From NCBI GenBank assembly GCA_002197995.1, contig NGZR01000001.1, forward strand, positions 6,386,001 to 6,450,000: a stretch of DNA of 64,000 nucleotides. Direction: 5' to 3'. The stretch is from Gaeumannomyces sp. JS-464. Taxonomy: Eukaryota; Ascomycota; Sordariomycetes; Magnaporthales; Magnaporthaceae. The notes below the pieces were generated by a model. The model made no database searches, was not told the origin of the DNA, and saw only the letters and a program-made list of their open reading frames with translations. Made by a program: the position numbers and the translations under genes. The first letter of the stretch is position 1. Each line of letters begins with the position of its first letter. Of this stretch, positions 47,122 through 58,442 are shown piece after piece.

Positions 47122-48798
47122 TCAGGCGGCGGCATCCTTGCCGGCCCAGAAGGTTCCGTAGAAGGCCTCGAGCGGGCTCTCCTTGCTCAGCATGCGCTTC
47201 TCGGACGTCTCGTAGAGCTTGGGGATGCCCGTGTCGGCGAACGAGGCGCCGCCCAGCATGATCTCGGCCAGGCCCTTGCTGGAAAGGAGGATCTGCGGCA
47301 TGCCGTGGCCCGTGAAGCCGGCGATGATGTACTGGCCGGGCTTGTTGGGGACCGGGCCGACGTGCGGCATCCAGTCGGCGCTGTAGCCCATGACTAGAGA
47401 GAATGGGACGGGTAGTACGGTTGCAGGTTGCCAGCTTGGGGGCTATTTAGGTATTGACAATGGCCATGTTGAACAATTGGAAAAAAAAAAAAAAAACAGT
47501 ACTAACCTCCAGTCCAGACACGGTCAGTCGTGGCGCCGCTGTCCTCCCAGCCGCGGAAGTGGCGCTGCATGTAGCCGTCAAAGTAGTCCTTGCCGAGCTC
47601 GATGAGCTGATCGTCGCGGTAGTTTCCGAACCAGCAGTCCTTGTCGTGCCAGAAGCGCTGGCCGCCGCCGCCGACGACGACGCTGCCGTCCGGGCGCGGG
47701 ATCAGGTAGTCGTAGTTGCGCTCGTCGAACCGGACGGCCATGGTGTTGACCAAGAGCGGGCTGGCCGTGCCCTGGGGGGTGGTGATGCGGCTGCACAGGC
47801 CGCGGACGGGGATGATGCGGCCCTTGTACTCGGGCAAGATCTCGCCCGTGTACGCGTTGGAGGCGTAGACGACCCTGCGCGCCCGGACCTCGCCGCGCGA
47901 CGTCCGGACCGTCCACATGCCGTGCTTGTCGGTCGTCTTGGAGACGGACAGGACGGGCGTGTTTGTCTGCACGTTGATCTTGTCGCCGTGCTTGTCGATC
48001 ACGCGTTGGAGGAGGCCCTGGACGAGCTTGAGCGGCCAGACGTGGGCGGCCGTTGAAGGCGGGCGCACTGGGCGCCCTTGAATCCCGAGATCTGGAGTAT
48101 TTCCATTAGAGTCAATTTCCGGTGCCAAGTTATTTGGACTTTGTATTGGATGAAATGGATCTGAGTCCAACTAACCCGCTCGACATCCTTCTTGCCGACA
48201 AAGGCAACGTCGCGCATGTTGATGACCCCGGCATCAACCAGCTCGCGATACGCGGCCTCGATCTTGGCGGCGTGGGCGGCGTCCAGGAAGACGTCGACGG
48301 CACGGGTGATGTGGAAGTCGCAGTCGATGCCCTCCTTCTCGACGAGCTCCTTGATGGCGTACACGTGGGCGACCTCGAAGACGCCCAGCTCGCGGCCTCC
48401 ATACCGTAGGCCTTGGCGTACTTGGCGAGGCCGTAGTACCTGAGGCTAGGCTTAGCAGTGATCGGACAAAGGTATAAAAGGATGAAGAAAAGTGAAATAC
48501 AAGACAAAAAAAAAACTTACATGTCGGGCTTGATATGGCCACCATTGCGGCCAGTGGCGCCGGAGCTGATCTGGCGCGCCTCGAGGACGACAACGTTGTC
48601 AGGGGCCATGGCATGGTTCAGCAGGTGGTAGGCCGTAGAAACGCCGGCATAGCCGCCGCCGATGATGACCACATCGGTTGTGACGGGCAGGGACTTGGTG
48701 GTGCGCAGGTCGTCAAGCGCCTGCGGCTCCGCGGTCCAGAAGGAGGGCAGCGGGTTGGCCACGGGCTCAAGGCGCGGGGCCGTCGAATCGGTGCTCAT
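47122..48798 (-). CDS. DAO-family FAD-dependent oxidoreductase, two frameshifts
   Basis: Four exons (48798-48521, 48439-48176, 48091-47507, 47393-47122), about 466 residues once two single bases are restored. The N-terminal Rossmann motif is VVIIGGGYAGVSTAYHLL, followed by VVLEARQISSGATGRNGGHIKPD, then IHVWPLKL-type substrate-domain sequence and RFDERNYDYLIPRPDGSVVVGGGG. The C-terminal FAD contact is YIIAGFTGHGMPQILLSSKGLAE. This matches the DAO superfamily branch that includes gamma-glutamylputrescine oxidase and glycine/sarcosine-type oxidases, so an amine or amino-acid oxidase acting on a secondary or primary amine is expected. Frame breaks: near 48403 (EAA|ELGVFEVAHV) and near 48053 (GAQCAR|STAAHVWPLK). 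Its location beside the GABA-shunt genes is suggestive. A 16-A run lies in the third intron. Confidence 0.8.
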
Positions 48799-49640
48799 GC
48801 TGACTGTCTTTCAACGAGATGCTTAACTAGAAGGATGTGATATCTCTTGTTGGGGTGCAAGACGTAGGTACGCTTTTAAAGACGCGTGATAAGTGCCCGG
48901 CTTTGTGTGGTACACGGATGTGTGGGGAGCAAGTGATCCCGTGATGGAGTGGGACCAGAGGAGGTTGAGAGAAGAAATAGGCAGGCCATACGGGTTCCCA
49001 ACTTTGTTTCTAAAAACTAGGGTCCTTTTTCTTTCTTGAACAAATAGGTGTGCCAGCTTGCTGCCCGCTGACAGCTGTATAAGCCATTTTAAAAAGGCGG
49101 TAGTGGTATATAAACACCAGGCAGCCGCCAGTGTCGGCTTCGATTCGCACGGGTGTCGTTGCGTGCCTCCCGTCGTGGCTGTTATCTGCGACACATCTCC
49201 AAAGGCTGGCGGACATGGCCCGCCTCCGTCCGTTCTTGATTGTACCTCCAACGCCGAAAACCGGTTGGGACTCCACCTAATCGACCCCGCTTAGACGCGA
49301 GGCTGGGATGCTGATTTGAGATGGTTTTCCCCTCTACGGACGAGAACCCCGCCTGTCAACTCAAAGGTCCCGTGGGGACTTGACGGCGGGCCTGGAGAAT
49401 TCGGGCTACTGATGGGGTAGGTGGTCTGATGGATATCAGTCTCGCCAAGCACCATCAGAGGTATAGGGATATCATGAGCCCGAAGAGGCGGATGGGTGTT
49501 TTACTTTGGGGTGGTACTGGGGAACAAGATGAACTGCGCAGGCGGATAGCCACATGGAAACCCGGTGCTTGGTAACACCGGGCAATGGGTTGCAAACAAG
49601 CAATACAGTCATTCATTACTCCTATCTATTGTATATGCAT
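48799..49640. other. Intergenic region
   Basis: Promoter of the FAD oxidoreductase and 3' flank of the HAD gene. No gene supported. A TATATAAA sequence at 49106-49113 lies on the plus strand but has no gene downstream on that strand. Confidence 0.5.
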
Positions 49641-50458
49641 CTACTGCGCATTCTCCTCGGATTGCTCAATGAGCTTGCGGGCCAGCTCGGGGAAGTTGTC
49701 CGTCATCACGTCCATCTCTCCGAAAATGTCGACGCATGGCTCCTTCTCCATGATGCTGCAGTATGCTCCCTTGAATCTATCGGCCCGAGCAGCAGGAAGC
49801 CAGTCACCCTGATTAGCATTTGTATCTGTGCATCAAAAAAGGGCCAATACAAACTGGGCTTACCCCATGGCCTTGGCAGCCGACACGTCCCACATGTGCG
49901 CCGCCGCGAACCACGCCTCCTCCCCGGCGAACCCGTCCAGCATATGCCGGTACGCCTCGGGCGAGGGCTTGCCGACCTTGATCTGGTCGCAGGTCTTGAA
50001 GTTCTCGAGCGGCATGTCGATGCCGTTGCGGACAAAGTAGCCCCTGACGCGCTCGGCGGCGCCCGTCGTAAAGGCCCAAACCGTGAACCCGGCCTCGCGC
50101 AGCAAGGCGAAGCACTCGGCGACGCCGGGCGCGCCTCGAGCTCGAGGTAGCGCCCGAGCACAAAGTCGAGGTCGGCCTCGGTCGCGAAGGCCCGGGGCTC
50201 CTCGACGCCGGCGAACCACAGGATCCGGTAGAAGAGCGACCGGAACACCTGGTCGAAGCGCCGGTACCGGTTCGATATGGCAAGGTACGTGTACTCGCGC
50301 TCGGCCGCCTCGAGCCACGCGTAGCCCAGCAGTTTGGGTTTGATGCCCTCGGCGCGAAGCTTGTCGCCCAACCGCTCGTCCAGCGCCTCGAACAGGCCGT
50401 CGTACGACATGCAGGTGCCGACCACGTCGAAGACGACGTGCTTGCGCGGTGACGACAT
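49641..50458 (-). CDS. HAD-superfamily protein, haloacid dehalogenase type II-like, one frameshift
   Basis: Two exons (50458-49864 and 49776-49641), about 243 residues after one base is restored. Motif I is KHVVFDVVGT with the nucleophile Asp. The helical cap reads AWLEAAEREYTYLAISNRYRRFDQVFRSLF, motif II is AFTTGAAERVRGYF, motif III is KVGKPSPEAYRHML, and motif IV is MWDVSAAKAMG. After the intron comes GFKGAYCSIMEKEPC. The frame breaks near 50138 between RYLELEA and PGVAECFALLREAGF, consistent with one missing base. Type II members hydrolyse 2-haloacids through an aspartyl-ester intermediate; many fungal homologues are probably general small phosphatases or hydrolases of unknown substrate. 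It lies between the FAD oxidoreductase and GABA transaminase, all on the same strand. Confidence 0.8.
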
Positions 50459-51090
50459 TTTCCTTTCGTTTGCACGCTTTTTTGCTGCGCGGAGAAGGGT
50501 TGGAAGAAGAATTAGCTGGGTGGGCGTTTCTTCTATGGCGGTCCAAGGCTTCTGTTATTAGTCAACGCGGGGTCATGGAAACCGATGTTGGCCATCAAGT
50601 CGTGGGGGGTGAGTCAAGTGAACCCACCCCGTCCAGCGACGAAGCAGAGGGAGCAGGACATATGGTAATACCCGTGGTACCGTCTACACACAAAGATTCT
50701 CGGCGGTCCACAACAGGCACGACTGCCGCATGTCTTATCGTCGGTGAGGGGTCATCAAGATCCATCGTACCGATCCCACGTGTCTTTGCCCACCGGCCCT
50801 GGGCGCAGGAATGCTCCGATGCGAGGGTCACAGCCAAGACAAGATAAGGCGCCGTGGTTCAAGCACCGTGGTTGCCTTTTGCACTGAAATGCTAGCAGAC
50901 AGTCGAAATGCCGCTGTTTGTACTGCGTACATCTAGAATCTCGCGAGACACCAGAACCCAAACAACAAACAACGATTTCAGCCTGTGACACCCCCTTGAA
51001 AAAAACAGCAAACTCCGAGACTCCTGGAAACTACCCTAGCCAATGGAGGAGATACAGGGAAAATGACAGGGTTGGTACAGGATAAGCCAT
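50459..51090. other. Intergenic region
   Basis: Separates two minus-strand genes; holds the HAD promoter and the GABA transaminase 3' flank. No gene supported. Confidence 0.5.
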
Positions 51091-53123
51091 TTAGAGGGAT
51101 GCGAGCGTCTTGTCCATGGCGGAAATCAGAATCGGGACTGCGAGGCAGGCGCAGTTAGCAGTGGCCTTGGAGAGAACACCAATGGTATGACGACTGGACT
51201 TACTGTGCGACTCCTCGAAAATCAGCATCGGTCGGAGCCTGACGGTTTGGAGGCCGCAGGTGCCGATGTTGACTCCGAGCTGCTTCATCGACTTGACAAA
51301 CTCGGCCGGCTTCAGAGTATCGAATGCGATGTACGTTCTGCCACAGTCTGTCAGTATGGAGCGCCACCCTACCACGGCGCCAATTTGGTCTATTTAACTC
51401 ACCCCTGGCCCTTTCCACGGAGGTTCTTGATGTGCTCGGGGTACTTGACCGCGAGCTTCTCTAGCTCGGTGTACAGGGCATCACCAACGCGCGCCTAGAG
51501 CCACGTCGCCTGTCAGTACACCGCGAAATCGGCAATATGTGGCTTCGGGGAGGGGTACTAACACATTGCTCGACCAGTTTGTTGTCCAGGATTTCCTTGA
51601 CGACGGCCTTGCTGACAATGACGCGAGCCGGGTCTCCGATCCACCTGTTGTTTGGGGAATATCGTCAGGCCAATGATCAAACGTGAAGGATATTGTGCCC
51701 ACAAAAGCACACTGCGTAGCACCGCAAGAGTGCAGGAGAGCACAAACGTGTTGAACTGCCTGTAGGCCTGGTCAGGAACCAGATCGGGGTTGCCAAAGAA
51801 GTATCCCGCAGTCTGTGCCTTCTTGGAGAACGTGACCATGTCCGGAGGCGAGGTCAGGTTCCAGTGGGCATGGCCCCAGAACTTCCCAGTCGAACCGAAG
51901 CCTGTAGATATACTCGTGCGTTAGCAGATCCTACGCCTTCTGTCTGACCGAGCTATCGCAGACTAAGAAGCGCAGGATGCGCAAGTAACTCACCGGTCTG
52001 GACCTCGTCGACAATCATGGCAACATTGTTGCTTCTTGGTAATGTCTCGTAGTCCCTGGAAAAATGCCGAAGATGCGTGGTTGTCGCCTCCCTCGCTCTG
52101 GATGGGCTCGACGATGAGTCCGGCAACAGGGCAGTGCCTGAAATGGAAGTTAGCCTAATGGTTATGGGGCGGAGCTTCTCCAGGGCGCTGGCAAGGGGCT
52201 AGGTGGTAGTATTTACCATGTCTTGATCAGAGTCTCGACCTCTTCTAGGCACCTCTTCTCCTCGGCCGCGTTCTCAGCAACGTGCTTGTCGAGAGGGTAC
52301 TTCAGGGCCGGGAAAGACGCCTGCGGCCAGTTGAAGGCCGGGATGTCGAGCTTGTGGACGGCCTTGGACCGCGTGGTGGACAGGCTGCCGAAGCCTCGGC
52401 CGTGGAACGAGTTCTTGAAGCTCATGATGGCCAGCTCGGGAGAGCCAGGCTTGGAGTTCTTGAGGCAGGAGTCGATCTCCTCCTGCGTCCAGCCGGCACC
52501 GCCACGCTCGCGCCGCCTGTAGAGCATGAATGCGGCCTTGTAGGCGAGCTCGTTGGCCTCTGAGCCCGACTGGGCGGTGAAGATCTGGTTCAGGCCAGTC
52601 GGGGCAACCTTGAGGAGGCCATCCTGCAGGATTTTGTGCCAGAACGAAGACGGGAAGTTGCCGATGGCCGGGCGGTTGACCAGGGCCGAGATCATCTCTG
52701 GGGACCTGGCCGCCGCGATCAGGGTCTCGTTGTTGTACCCGACCGGGATAGAGGCAATTTGGGAGTAGCTGTGTATACGAGCGCATGTGTCAGCGGTTTC
52801 CAGCCACGATATTCGTAGGAGACAGATACACTTACACATCAAGATACTTGTTGCCATCGACGTCGACAATGCTATCAAATGTATTTGGGTCAGCGAGGAA
52901 GCCAAGACAGGGTTTATGGCGGGTATTGGCCTCGCCTAGTCTGAAGCGGTAGCAGCAACTGTACTCACTAGTTTCCAGAGCTCTTCTCATAGTCGACGAC
53001 GAAGTGGACGGCACGAGCATCAAAGACGTTGTCCAGCTCCTTGGTGCTGGCCTTGGAGAGGGGGCCAGGCACCTCGGTGATGACCGTCTGAGCAACGGCA
53101 GCGGGCATCCCCTCGGCCTTCAT
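51091..53123 (-). CDS. UGA1: 4-aminobutyrate aminotransferase (GABA transaminase), one frameshift
   Basis: Nine exons (53123-52969, 52871-52836, 52768-52217, 52137-51994, 51901-51748, 51644-51563, 51494-51403, 51337-51204, 51137-51091), 464 residues after one base is discounted. Class III PLP aminotransferase motifs run in order: [92 protein letters not shown], the VDEVQTGFG cofactor motif, the PLP lysine in [11 protein letters not shown], and TYIAFDT near the end. It transfers the amino group of GABA to 2-oxoglutarate, giving succinate semialdehyde and glutamate. Near 52037 an extra base separates RDITKK from [13 protein letters not shown]. Divergent from the SSADH gene, its pathway partner. 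A strong mitochondrial targeting sequence is not obvious in the chosen start. Confidence 0.92.
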
Positions 53124-54103
53124 GGTGTCGGCTGCTGGAGCGAGGGTTTCTTTGTGGTGGTTATAATGTTACCAACTAGGAAGGGTTATGAAGTCTAAAA
53201 TGGAGGCAGAGAGGTGTTGGAGCTTGTGCCAGGTTGTAAAGAAGGAGGTGAAGCGTGGTCAGCCCCCGAGACTCGCCCCTCGGGGAGCGGAGGACAGGAT
53301 TTATACCCCGTCACGAGCGGCTCGACCTGCCCTTCGTGGGCACGCCTCACCACCCGTCGGGCGGGCCTCCATGTCGAGGCGATGATCTCCGGTAAATGGA
53401 CCAGACCGAGTTTGTTTTGTGTTAGCCGTGGCTGCAGATGCAGACCTAGTCCGGGGTCTAACCCAGCTAGAGCCGTCACGACAACCCCACCTCGTTGGCG
53501 ATAACAGCTTATTGAGGCTAGCGCCCTTGCCCCACCCACACCCACCAGACGAGATCCTCCCGTCTGGCTCGCCGAGTTTTGCCTGGCGTTTTTTGCGCTA
53601 CGGCCCAGCATGGCTTAGGCGTTCTGCGGCCTGCAACTCGCCAGGGTTGGGTCTTTGGGTTGTTAGATACTCTGCTCCTCTTTCCAACGTCTTTTTGCGT
53701 CCCTTAATGCCCGTTCAATGCCTGGAATTACTGAGAAATTTTATCAAACAAAACCGAATCTTTACTACGTACGAACTGCTCAATCGCCGACATCGGCCAC
53801 GGCCAGCCTCGGCTGCTGTGAAACCACCAAGATGCAGCCGCAGGTTTGGTCCAGTGACTTGCCTCCGGGACCACCTTGTTGGCCAGGGGGGCACATCGTC
53901 ACAAACCTGTTCCCGATTAGGAAAGTACAAGCGTTCCGGCGCGCCTCGACGTCCACGGCGCCCACCACCATCGACGTATATAGGAGGCGAGGTTATGCGA
54001 TGGATTTTCTCCCAATCGATCAGCCATTCTCTCGCTCGCATGCACCTTCCCAACAAAATCTAGCTCTAGAGCCTGTCAAGTTTTGCGCTGTCTGCCGCTC
54101 AAA
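53124..54103. promoter_or_regulatory. Shared divergent promoter of the GABA-shunt pair
   Basis: A 980-bp gap separates the start codons of GABA transaminase (leftward) and SSADH (rightward) with no gene between. TATA-like elements face both ways: TATAAAT on the minus strand at about 53300-53306 and TATATA at 53977-53982 on the plus strand, the latter about 122 bp before the SSADH ATG. In other fungi such genes are induced by GABA through a dedicated Zn2Cys6 activator; a common binding site would be expected here but I could not pick one out with confidence. Confidence 0.6.
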
Positions 54104-55805
54104 ATGTCTCATCCCAAGGTGCGTTTGCTACCGCGCCTGGAGACGGGGAACCGGCCAGGATGGATGATATTTTGCTAACATTGGCACAATGGCCATGTAC
54201 GAGCAGCTCAAAGACCCTTCGCTCCTGAAGAAGGAGTGCCTTGTGGACGGCCAATGGGTCACAGCGGCGTCGGGGAAGTTGTTTTCAGTCGAGAGTATGT
54301 GCATCTCCCGCCATCGCTAGAACTGCCCAAGCGCCTTCTGACATGCTCCAGACCCGTCGACGCTGGCTGAGGTGGCCAAATGCCCCGAGTTTGACCCCAA
54401 AGACACCGAGGCGGCCATAAAAGCAGCCCATGCCGCGCTGCCGTCGTACAAGAAGACCCCCGCGAGGACGAGGGCGCGGTACCTGCGGAGGTGGTACGAG
54501 CTGATGATGGAGAACGTCGAGGACCTCGCAACCATCATCACGCTCGAGAACGGCAAGCCGCTCGCCGACTCGAGCACCGAGGTGGCCTACGCCGCCTCCT
54601 TCTTCGAGTGGTTCTCCGAGGAGGCCCCGAGGATCTACGGCGACACCATCCAGGCCGGCAACCCGCCCACCGTCTCATGACGCTCAAGGAGCCCGTGGGC
54701 GTCTGCGGCATCATCGCGCCGTGGAACTTCCCCGCGGCCATGATCACGCGCAAGGTGGGCCCCGCGCTGGCGGCCGGCTGCACGCTCGTCATCAAGGCGC
54801 CCGCCGAGGCTCCCCTGTCCGCCCTGGCCCTGGCGGAGCTCGCGCAGAGGGCGGGGATCCCCGCCGGCGTCGTCAACGTGATCACGGCGCTCGAGAACAC
54901 GGCGGCGGTGGGCCAGGTCATGACCACGCACCCTATCGTCAAGAAGGTGTCGTTCACCGGGTCCACGGGGGTCGGAAAGCTCCTGATGAGCCAGAGCTCG
55001 TCGACGCTGAAGAAGCTGTCGTTCGAGCTGGGCGGGAACGCGCCATTCATCGTTTTCGACGACGCCGACCTCGACGTCGCCCTACAGGGCCTGATCGCGT
55101 CCAAGTTCAGGTTGTCGGGCCAGACGTGTGTGTGCGCGAACCGTATCTTGGTGCACCGGGCCGTGTACGACAAGTTCCTCCAAATGGCCGTCGACGCGGT
55201 CAGCAAGTTCGTCGTCGGCGACGGCTTTGGCGAGAAGACGACGCACGGCCCGCTCATCCACGCCCGGGCAGTGGCAAAAGTCGACGAGCATGTAAAAGAC
55301 GCCGTCGCCAAGGGTGCCCGGGTGATGCTCGGTGGCAAGCCACGGACCGACCTGGGGCCCAACTACTTCGACATCACGGTCCTAGCAGACCTGAAGCCCG
55401 GCATGCGAATCTGCTCCGAGGAGACGTTTGGGCCGGTCGCGCCATTCTTCGCCTTTGACACTGAGGAGGAGGCGCTGAGCCTAGCGAACGACGCAGACGT
55501 CGGCTTGGCCGGCTACTTTTTCAGTCGGGACGTCAACCGCTGCTGGCGGGTTGCTGAGGCGCTCGAGGTCGGCATGGTCGGAGTCAACACTGGTGAGTTG
55601 CCCGCGAATTTCCCCCTACGAGCGAGTATCGATTGAATCCGGTGCTGACGAGATGTGCCTTTCGCTTTGGGTCGATATAGGAGTCATCAGCGATCCCGCA
55701 GCACCATTTGGCGGCATCAAAGAGAGTGGGTTTGGGCGGGAGGGCAGCAAGTACGGAATCGACGAGTACTTGACGACCAAGATGGTGATGATGGGGGTCA
55801 AATGA
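54104..55805 (+). CDS. UGA2: Succinate-semialdehyde dehydrogenase, one frameshift
   Basis: Four exons (54104-54118, 54207-54294, 54352-55592, 55681-55805), 489 residues once one base is restored. The ATG at 54104 was chosen because a 15-nt first exon (MSHPK) splices by GTGCGT...GCTAAC...CAG to [18 protein letters not shown], the usual family start. An ATG at 54189 inside that intron is the alternative. ALDH motifs: [30 protein letters not shown], catalytic Glu in [16 protein letters not shown], catalytic Cys in [21 protein letters not shown] and the tail [14 protein letters not shown]...YGIDEYL. It oxidises succinate semialdehyde to succinate with NAD(P)+, feeding the TCA cycle. The frame breaks at ~54676 between AGNPPT and [12 protein letters not shown], fitting one missing base. 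Confidence 0.93.
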
Positions 55806-56236
55806 AACCAGAACATCGGATATGGACGACATGAAAATGCTAAAGTGACGGCTCGACCTCGGCCAAGACGCCTGCTGTGCTCTGGATACGCGTGGGATCC
55901 TCATATGCCGGAGGAGCCCCTGAAAGGAGTTGAGCAAGCAGCGACGCCGTGGGGCACAGCCAGCACCAGAGCGTGCCGGGCCAACAAATGAGGGGAGGCG
56001 ATGGGTCAATGGAGCGCGCAGATCTCAGCTCGCCCCTGAACCCAGAGTGTATCACATCAACAAGACGCGGGACGAGTCAGCTCAACGTTTTTCGAAATAT
56101 GGGCAGACAAAAAGACAGGACAAGTCCAAGACGAAATAAAAAACATGACAGCCACATTCGTTCCCAGTCCCCGCGCACAGAATCATGGGTTGCATAGAGC
56201 GCACCGGGGAAGCCGGTCAAAGTCGTACATCGCCCC
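55806..56236. other. Intergenic gap between convergent genes
   Basis: 3' flanks of the SSADH and ribonuclease genes. Nothing else seen. Confidence 0.5.
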
Positions 56237-56873
56237 TTACAGGCGAGCGTGCATGAGCACCGACAGGACCGTGGCAGCGGTGCCTCCTCCAATGGTGCCG
56301 CCCAGCGACGAGGCGGTCGACTTGTCGGGCTTGCTTTGCGCCTGAGACTGAGTGGTAGAGCACAGAAGGAAGCCGTTTCCTTGGGCGCCGGTGTGCGTCA
56401 TGGAGCCGACGTAGGTGCACTTTCCTCCCAGGTTCGGGTTAAAAACAACCCGGTCGGGTCCAGGGGATCCTATTCGGTCCAATGTCAGCCGTGTGAATAA
56501 ACCTCGAGTTGTCTGCGCCTGCAGATGGCGAGGAATTGCGCTCACGCCCGGTGAAGTTTCTGCCGTTAGACAGGATCGGGAATTCCTGAAAGGGCCCGCT
56601 CGCCGGGAAGGCCAGTTTCTCGCGGTTGTTGAACGTATGCGGGTATCTGTTACTGCCCACCGTTTGACCGGCGGCGTGCAGGCGACAACCTTCGGCCGTG
56701 GCGGTTTCGACTTGCGAGCGCGAATAACGGTTGTTTCCGCAGGTAACCGTATCCAGAGCAGCCGTGCCCTGTCGCTTGTCGAGAAGCTGGCCGTCGGGTT
56801 GGGCCGCGCTCGGGGCGGCGCTGGCGGAAATGGCGCACAGCGCCAAGACAAGGGCGGACTGGAAGCTGAGCAT
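56237..56873 (-). CDS. Secreted T1/N1-family guanyl-specific ribonuclease with GPI-like tail
   Basis: Two exons (56873-56546 and 56469-56237), 186 residues. Signal peptide MLSFQSALVLALCAISASA is followed by a short KR-ended pro-region (LLDKR) and the microbial ribonuclease fold. The active-site set of RNase T1 is present: Tyr and His in YPHTF, Glu in FQEFPI, Arg in GPDRVVFN and His in MTHTGA. Disulfide cysteines lie in VTCGNN, EGCRL, GKCTY and FLLCS. The enzyme would cut single-stranded RNA 3' of guanosine outside the cell. Unlike ordinary secreted T1 enzymes, about 45 residues follow the domain: a Ser/Gln-rich spacer and a small-residue then hydrophobic end (SSLGGTIGGGTAATVLSVLMHARL), which looks like a GPI-anchor signal. 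Intron borders are GTGAGC and ATAG, joining FTG to RSPGPDRVVF. Confidence 0.9.
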
Positions 56874-57542
56874 GGTCGCGGCTAACTGGATCTTTGGGGC
56901 AAGAGGGAGGCAAGGGGAGGATTTGAGGTGACAGGCGCGGCCTGTGTAGAAAAAATAGAGCGAAGGGAAGTATGGAGGAAGACACGATATTGCCTACCAA
57001 GGTGAAGAAGCGAAGAGCTACCTGCCTATACGTCGAAAAGAAAACACGCAGATGAGTAGCAATTGACCACCGCGCCCGTCCCTGAATCCAGACAGGGCCT
57101 GAACCTGGGAGGCCGTTGCCAAGGGGCACACGCCGCCAACACGAACGCTTTCGCTGTGCCCAGACCCATCTGTCGCATTCCCAAGCCAGTGAATGCCGCC
57201 CTGCACCGTCCTGCCGGGCTCCACCTGCCACCCCTATACTTGGCCCCCTCACTCTAACTGATACGCGCAGCATGCCAGGGCTCGACACGTCAGTGACGCA
57301 AGCATTGGCAGCAGCAAACAAAACACAATTTGACGAAACCCCTCCACCCCGGTTCAGGACCTGACATATGCGGGGGAGCTCCCTCAGGTACCGCCCGGCC
57401 TCCAAACTCTCTCCCAATGAAACGTCGTCTTGTCACCATTGTGAAGACCGTACCAAGATATCCGCCAGCCGCCTCCATTCGAACAGCCTCCCGGGCAGTG
57501 AATCGACCATTTCAGAGCAACACGCGCAAGACCAGCACCAAA
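56874..57542. other. Intergenic region between divergent genes
   Basis: Promoters of the ribonuclease (leftward) and the DUF3632 gene (rightward). No gene supported. A frame open upstream of 57543 lacks conserved features. Confidence 0.5.
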
Positions 57543-58442
57543 ATGAGCGGGGATAACTCGTCCCATCCGGCATACCGGCTGCTCCGGCCGCTGGCAAGTG
57601 GACAGTCGGCCGGCGACGCTGCGAAGCCTGACGTCACCAAGGCCGTTTCCGAGCTCACTAAACTTGTCGAACAATGCTCTTTGCCGGGCGGCGACTCGAT
57701 CGACGACGTCCTGTGGGATATATGGAACGCAGTCTTTCAGGTCGCTGCAGATACTCCTCACCAGAGCCAGGATGACGGGCTCGTCGACTTCATGACCCAG
57801 CTACGCAGGACGACCGTCTCGGGCCCTGACGGCGCCGCGGTCCTGGCTGATGAGGGCCAGAAAGTTTGGGTTGATATTCCCCAATTCGGTTGGGTGGCCA
57901 GAGAGATATGGAACTTCAGTGCGTGATCCGCGATCATATTTCTGCATGCAAAGCAGCCATGGTACAAAGAAATATTCTAACGGCGACCCCAAGGCCCCTG
58001 TGACACCAGCGCGACGGCAGCGCAGAAGGCGCGCTTCAACAACCAGACAGCGTTCTTGGCTCGCTTGACAATGCGCGCCGACATTGAGCAGGTCGACACA
58101 AGGCATCCATTCGACTACTCGATGTATGCTCTTGGTCGATGCGGCGACGCGTTCGAAGAGACGCCTCCAGGAGGGCAAGGGCAGGACAAGACGCCCGCCA
58201 TCAAGAACGCGGCCGTGTGGCTCCGCTACGCCGGAACACGTCTGAGAGATCTGTCGTCGGCCGGCCGTGATCTTCCTCAAAGAACTGGCATCGCCGGTGA
58301 CCTCCACTCCGACAAGGAGTGGAAGGGCTACCACCAAGATAGGTGGGCGATCTGGAAGAATGGCTTCGAGGCTGCGCTGGGCGAGCAGAAGATCGATGCG
58401 GAGGCCAGAGAGATGATCAAGACGGGGATGGATCTGCTGTAA
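57543..58442 (+). CDS. DUF3632 family protein
   Basis: Two exons (57543-57918 and 57994-58442), 274 residues. The ATG is followed by SGDNSSHPAYRLLRPLASG. The body shows the features of the fungal DUF3632 family: DVLWDIWNAVFQVAADTPHQSQDDGLVDFMTQLRRT, VWVDIPQFGWVAREIWNF, then NNQTAFLARLTMRADIEQVDTRHPFDYSMYALGRCGDAFEE, AAVWLRYAGTRLRDLSSAGRDLPQR, and the tail KEWKGYHQDRWAIWKNGFEAA. Function of the family is unknown. The intron (GTGCGT...TTCTAAC...AAG) joins NFS to PCDTSATAA. No signal peptide or membrane span: cytosolic. It sits tail to tail with the MFS transporter (139 bp apart). Confidence 0.8.

Noticed and set aside
54189..54191. ATG at 54189 as the SSADH start
   Set aside because: It gives an atypical N-terminus; a spliced start at 54104 yields the family-typical MSHPKLKDPSLL and has a good branch point. 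Kept as an alternative.
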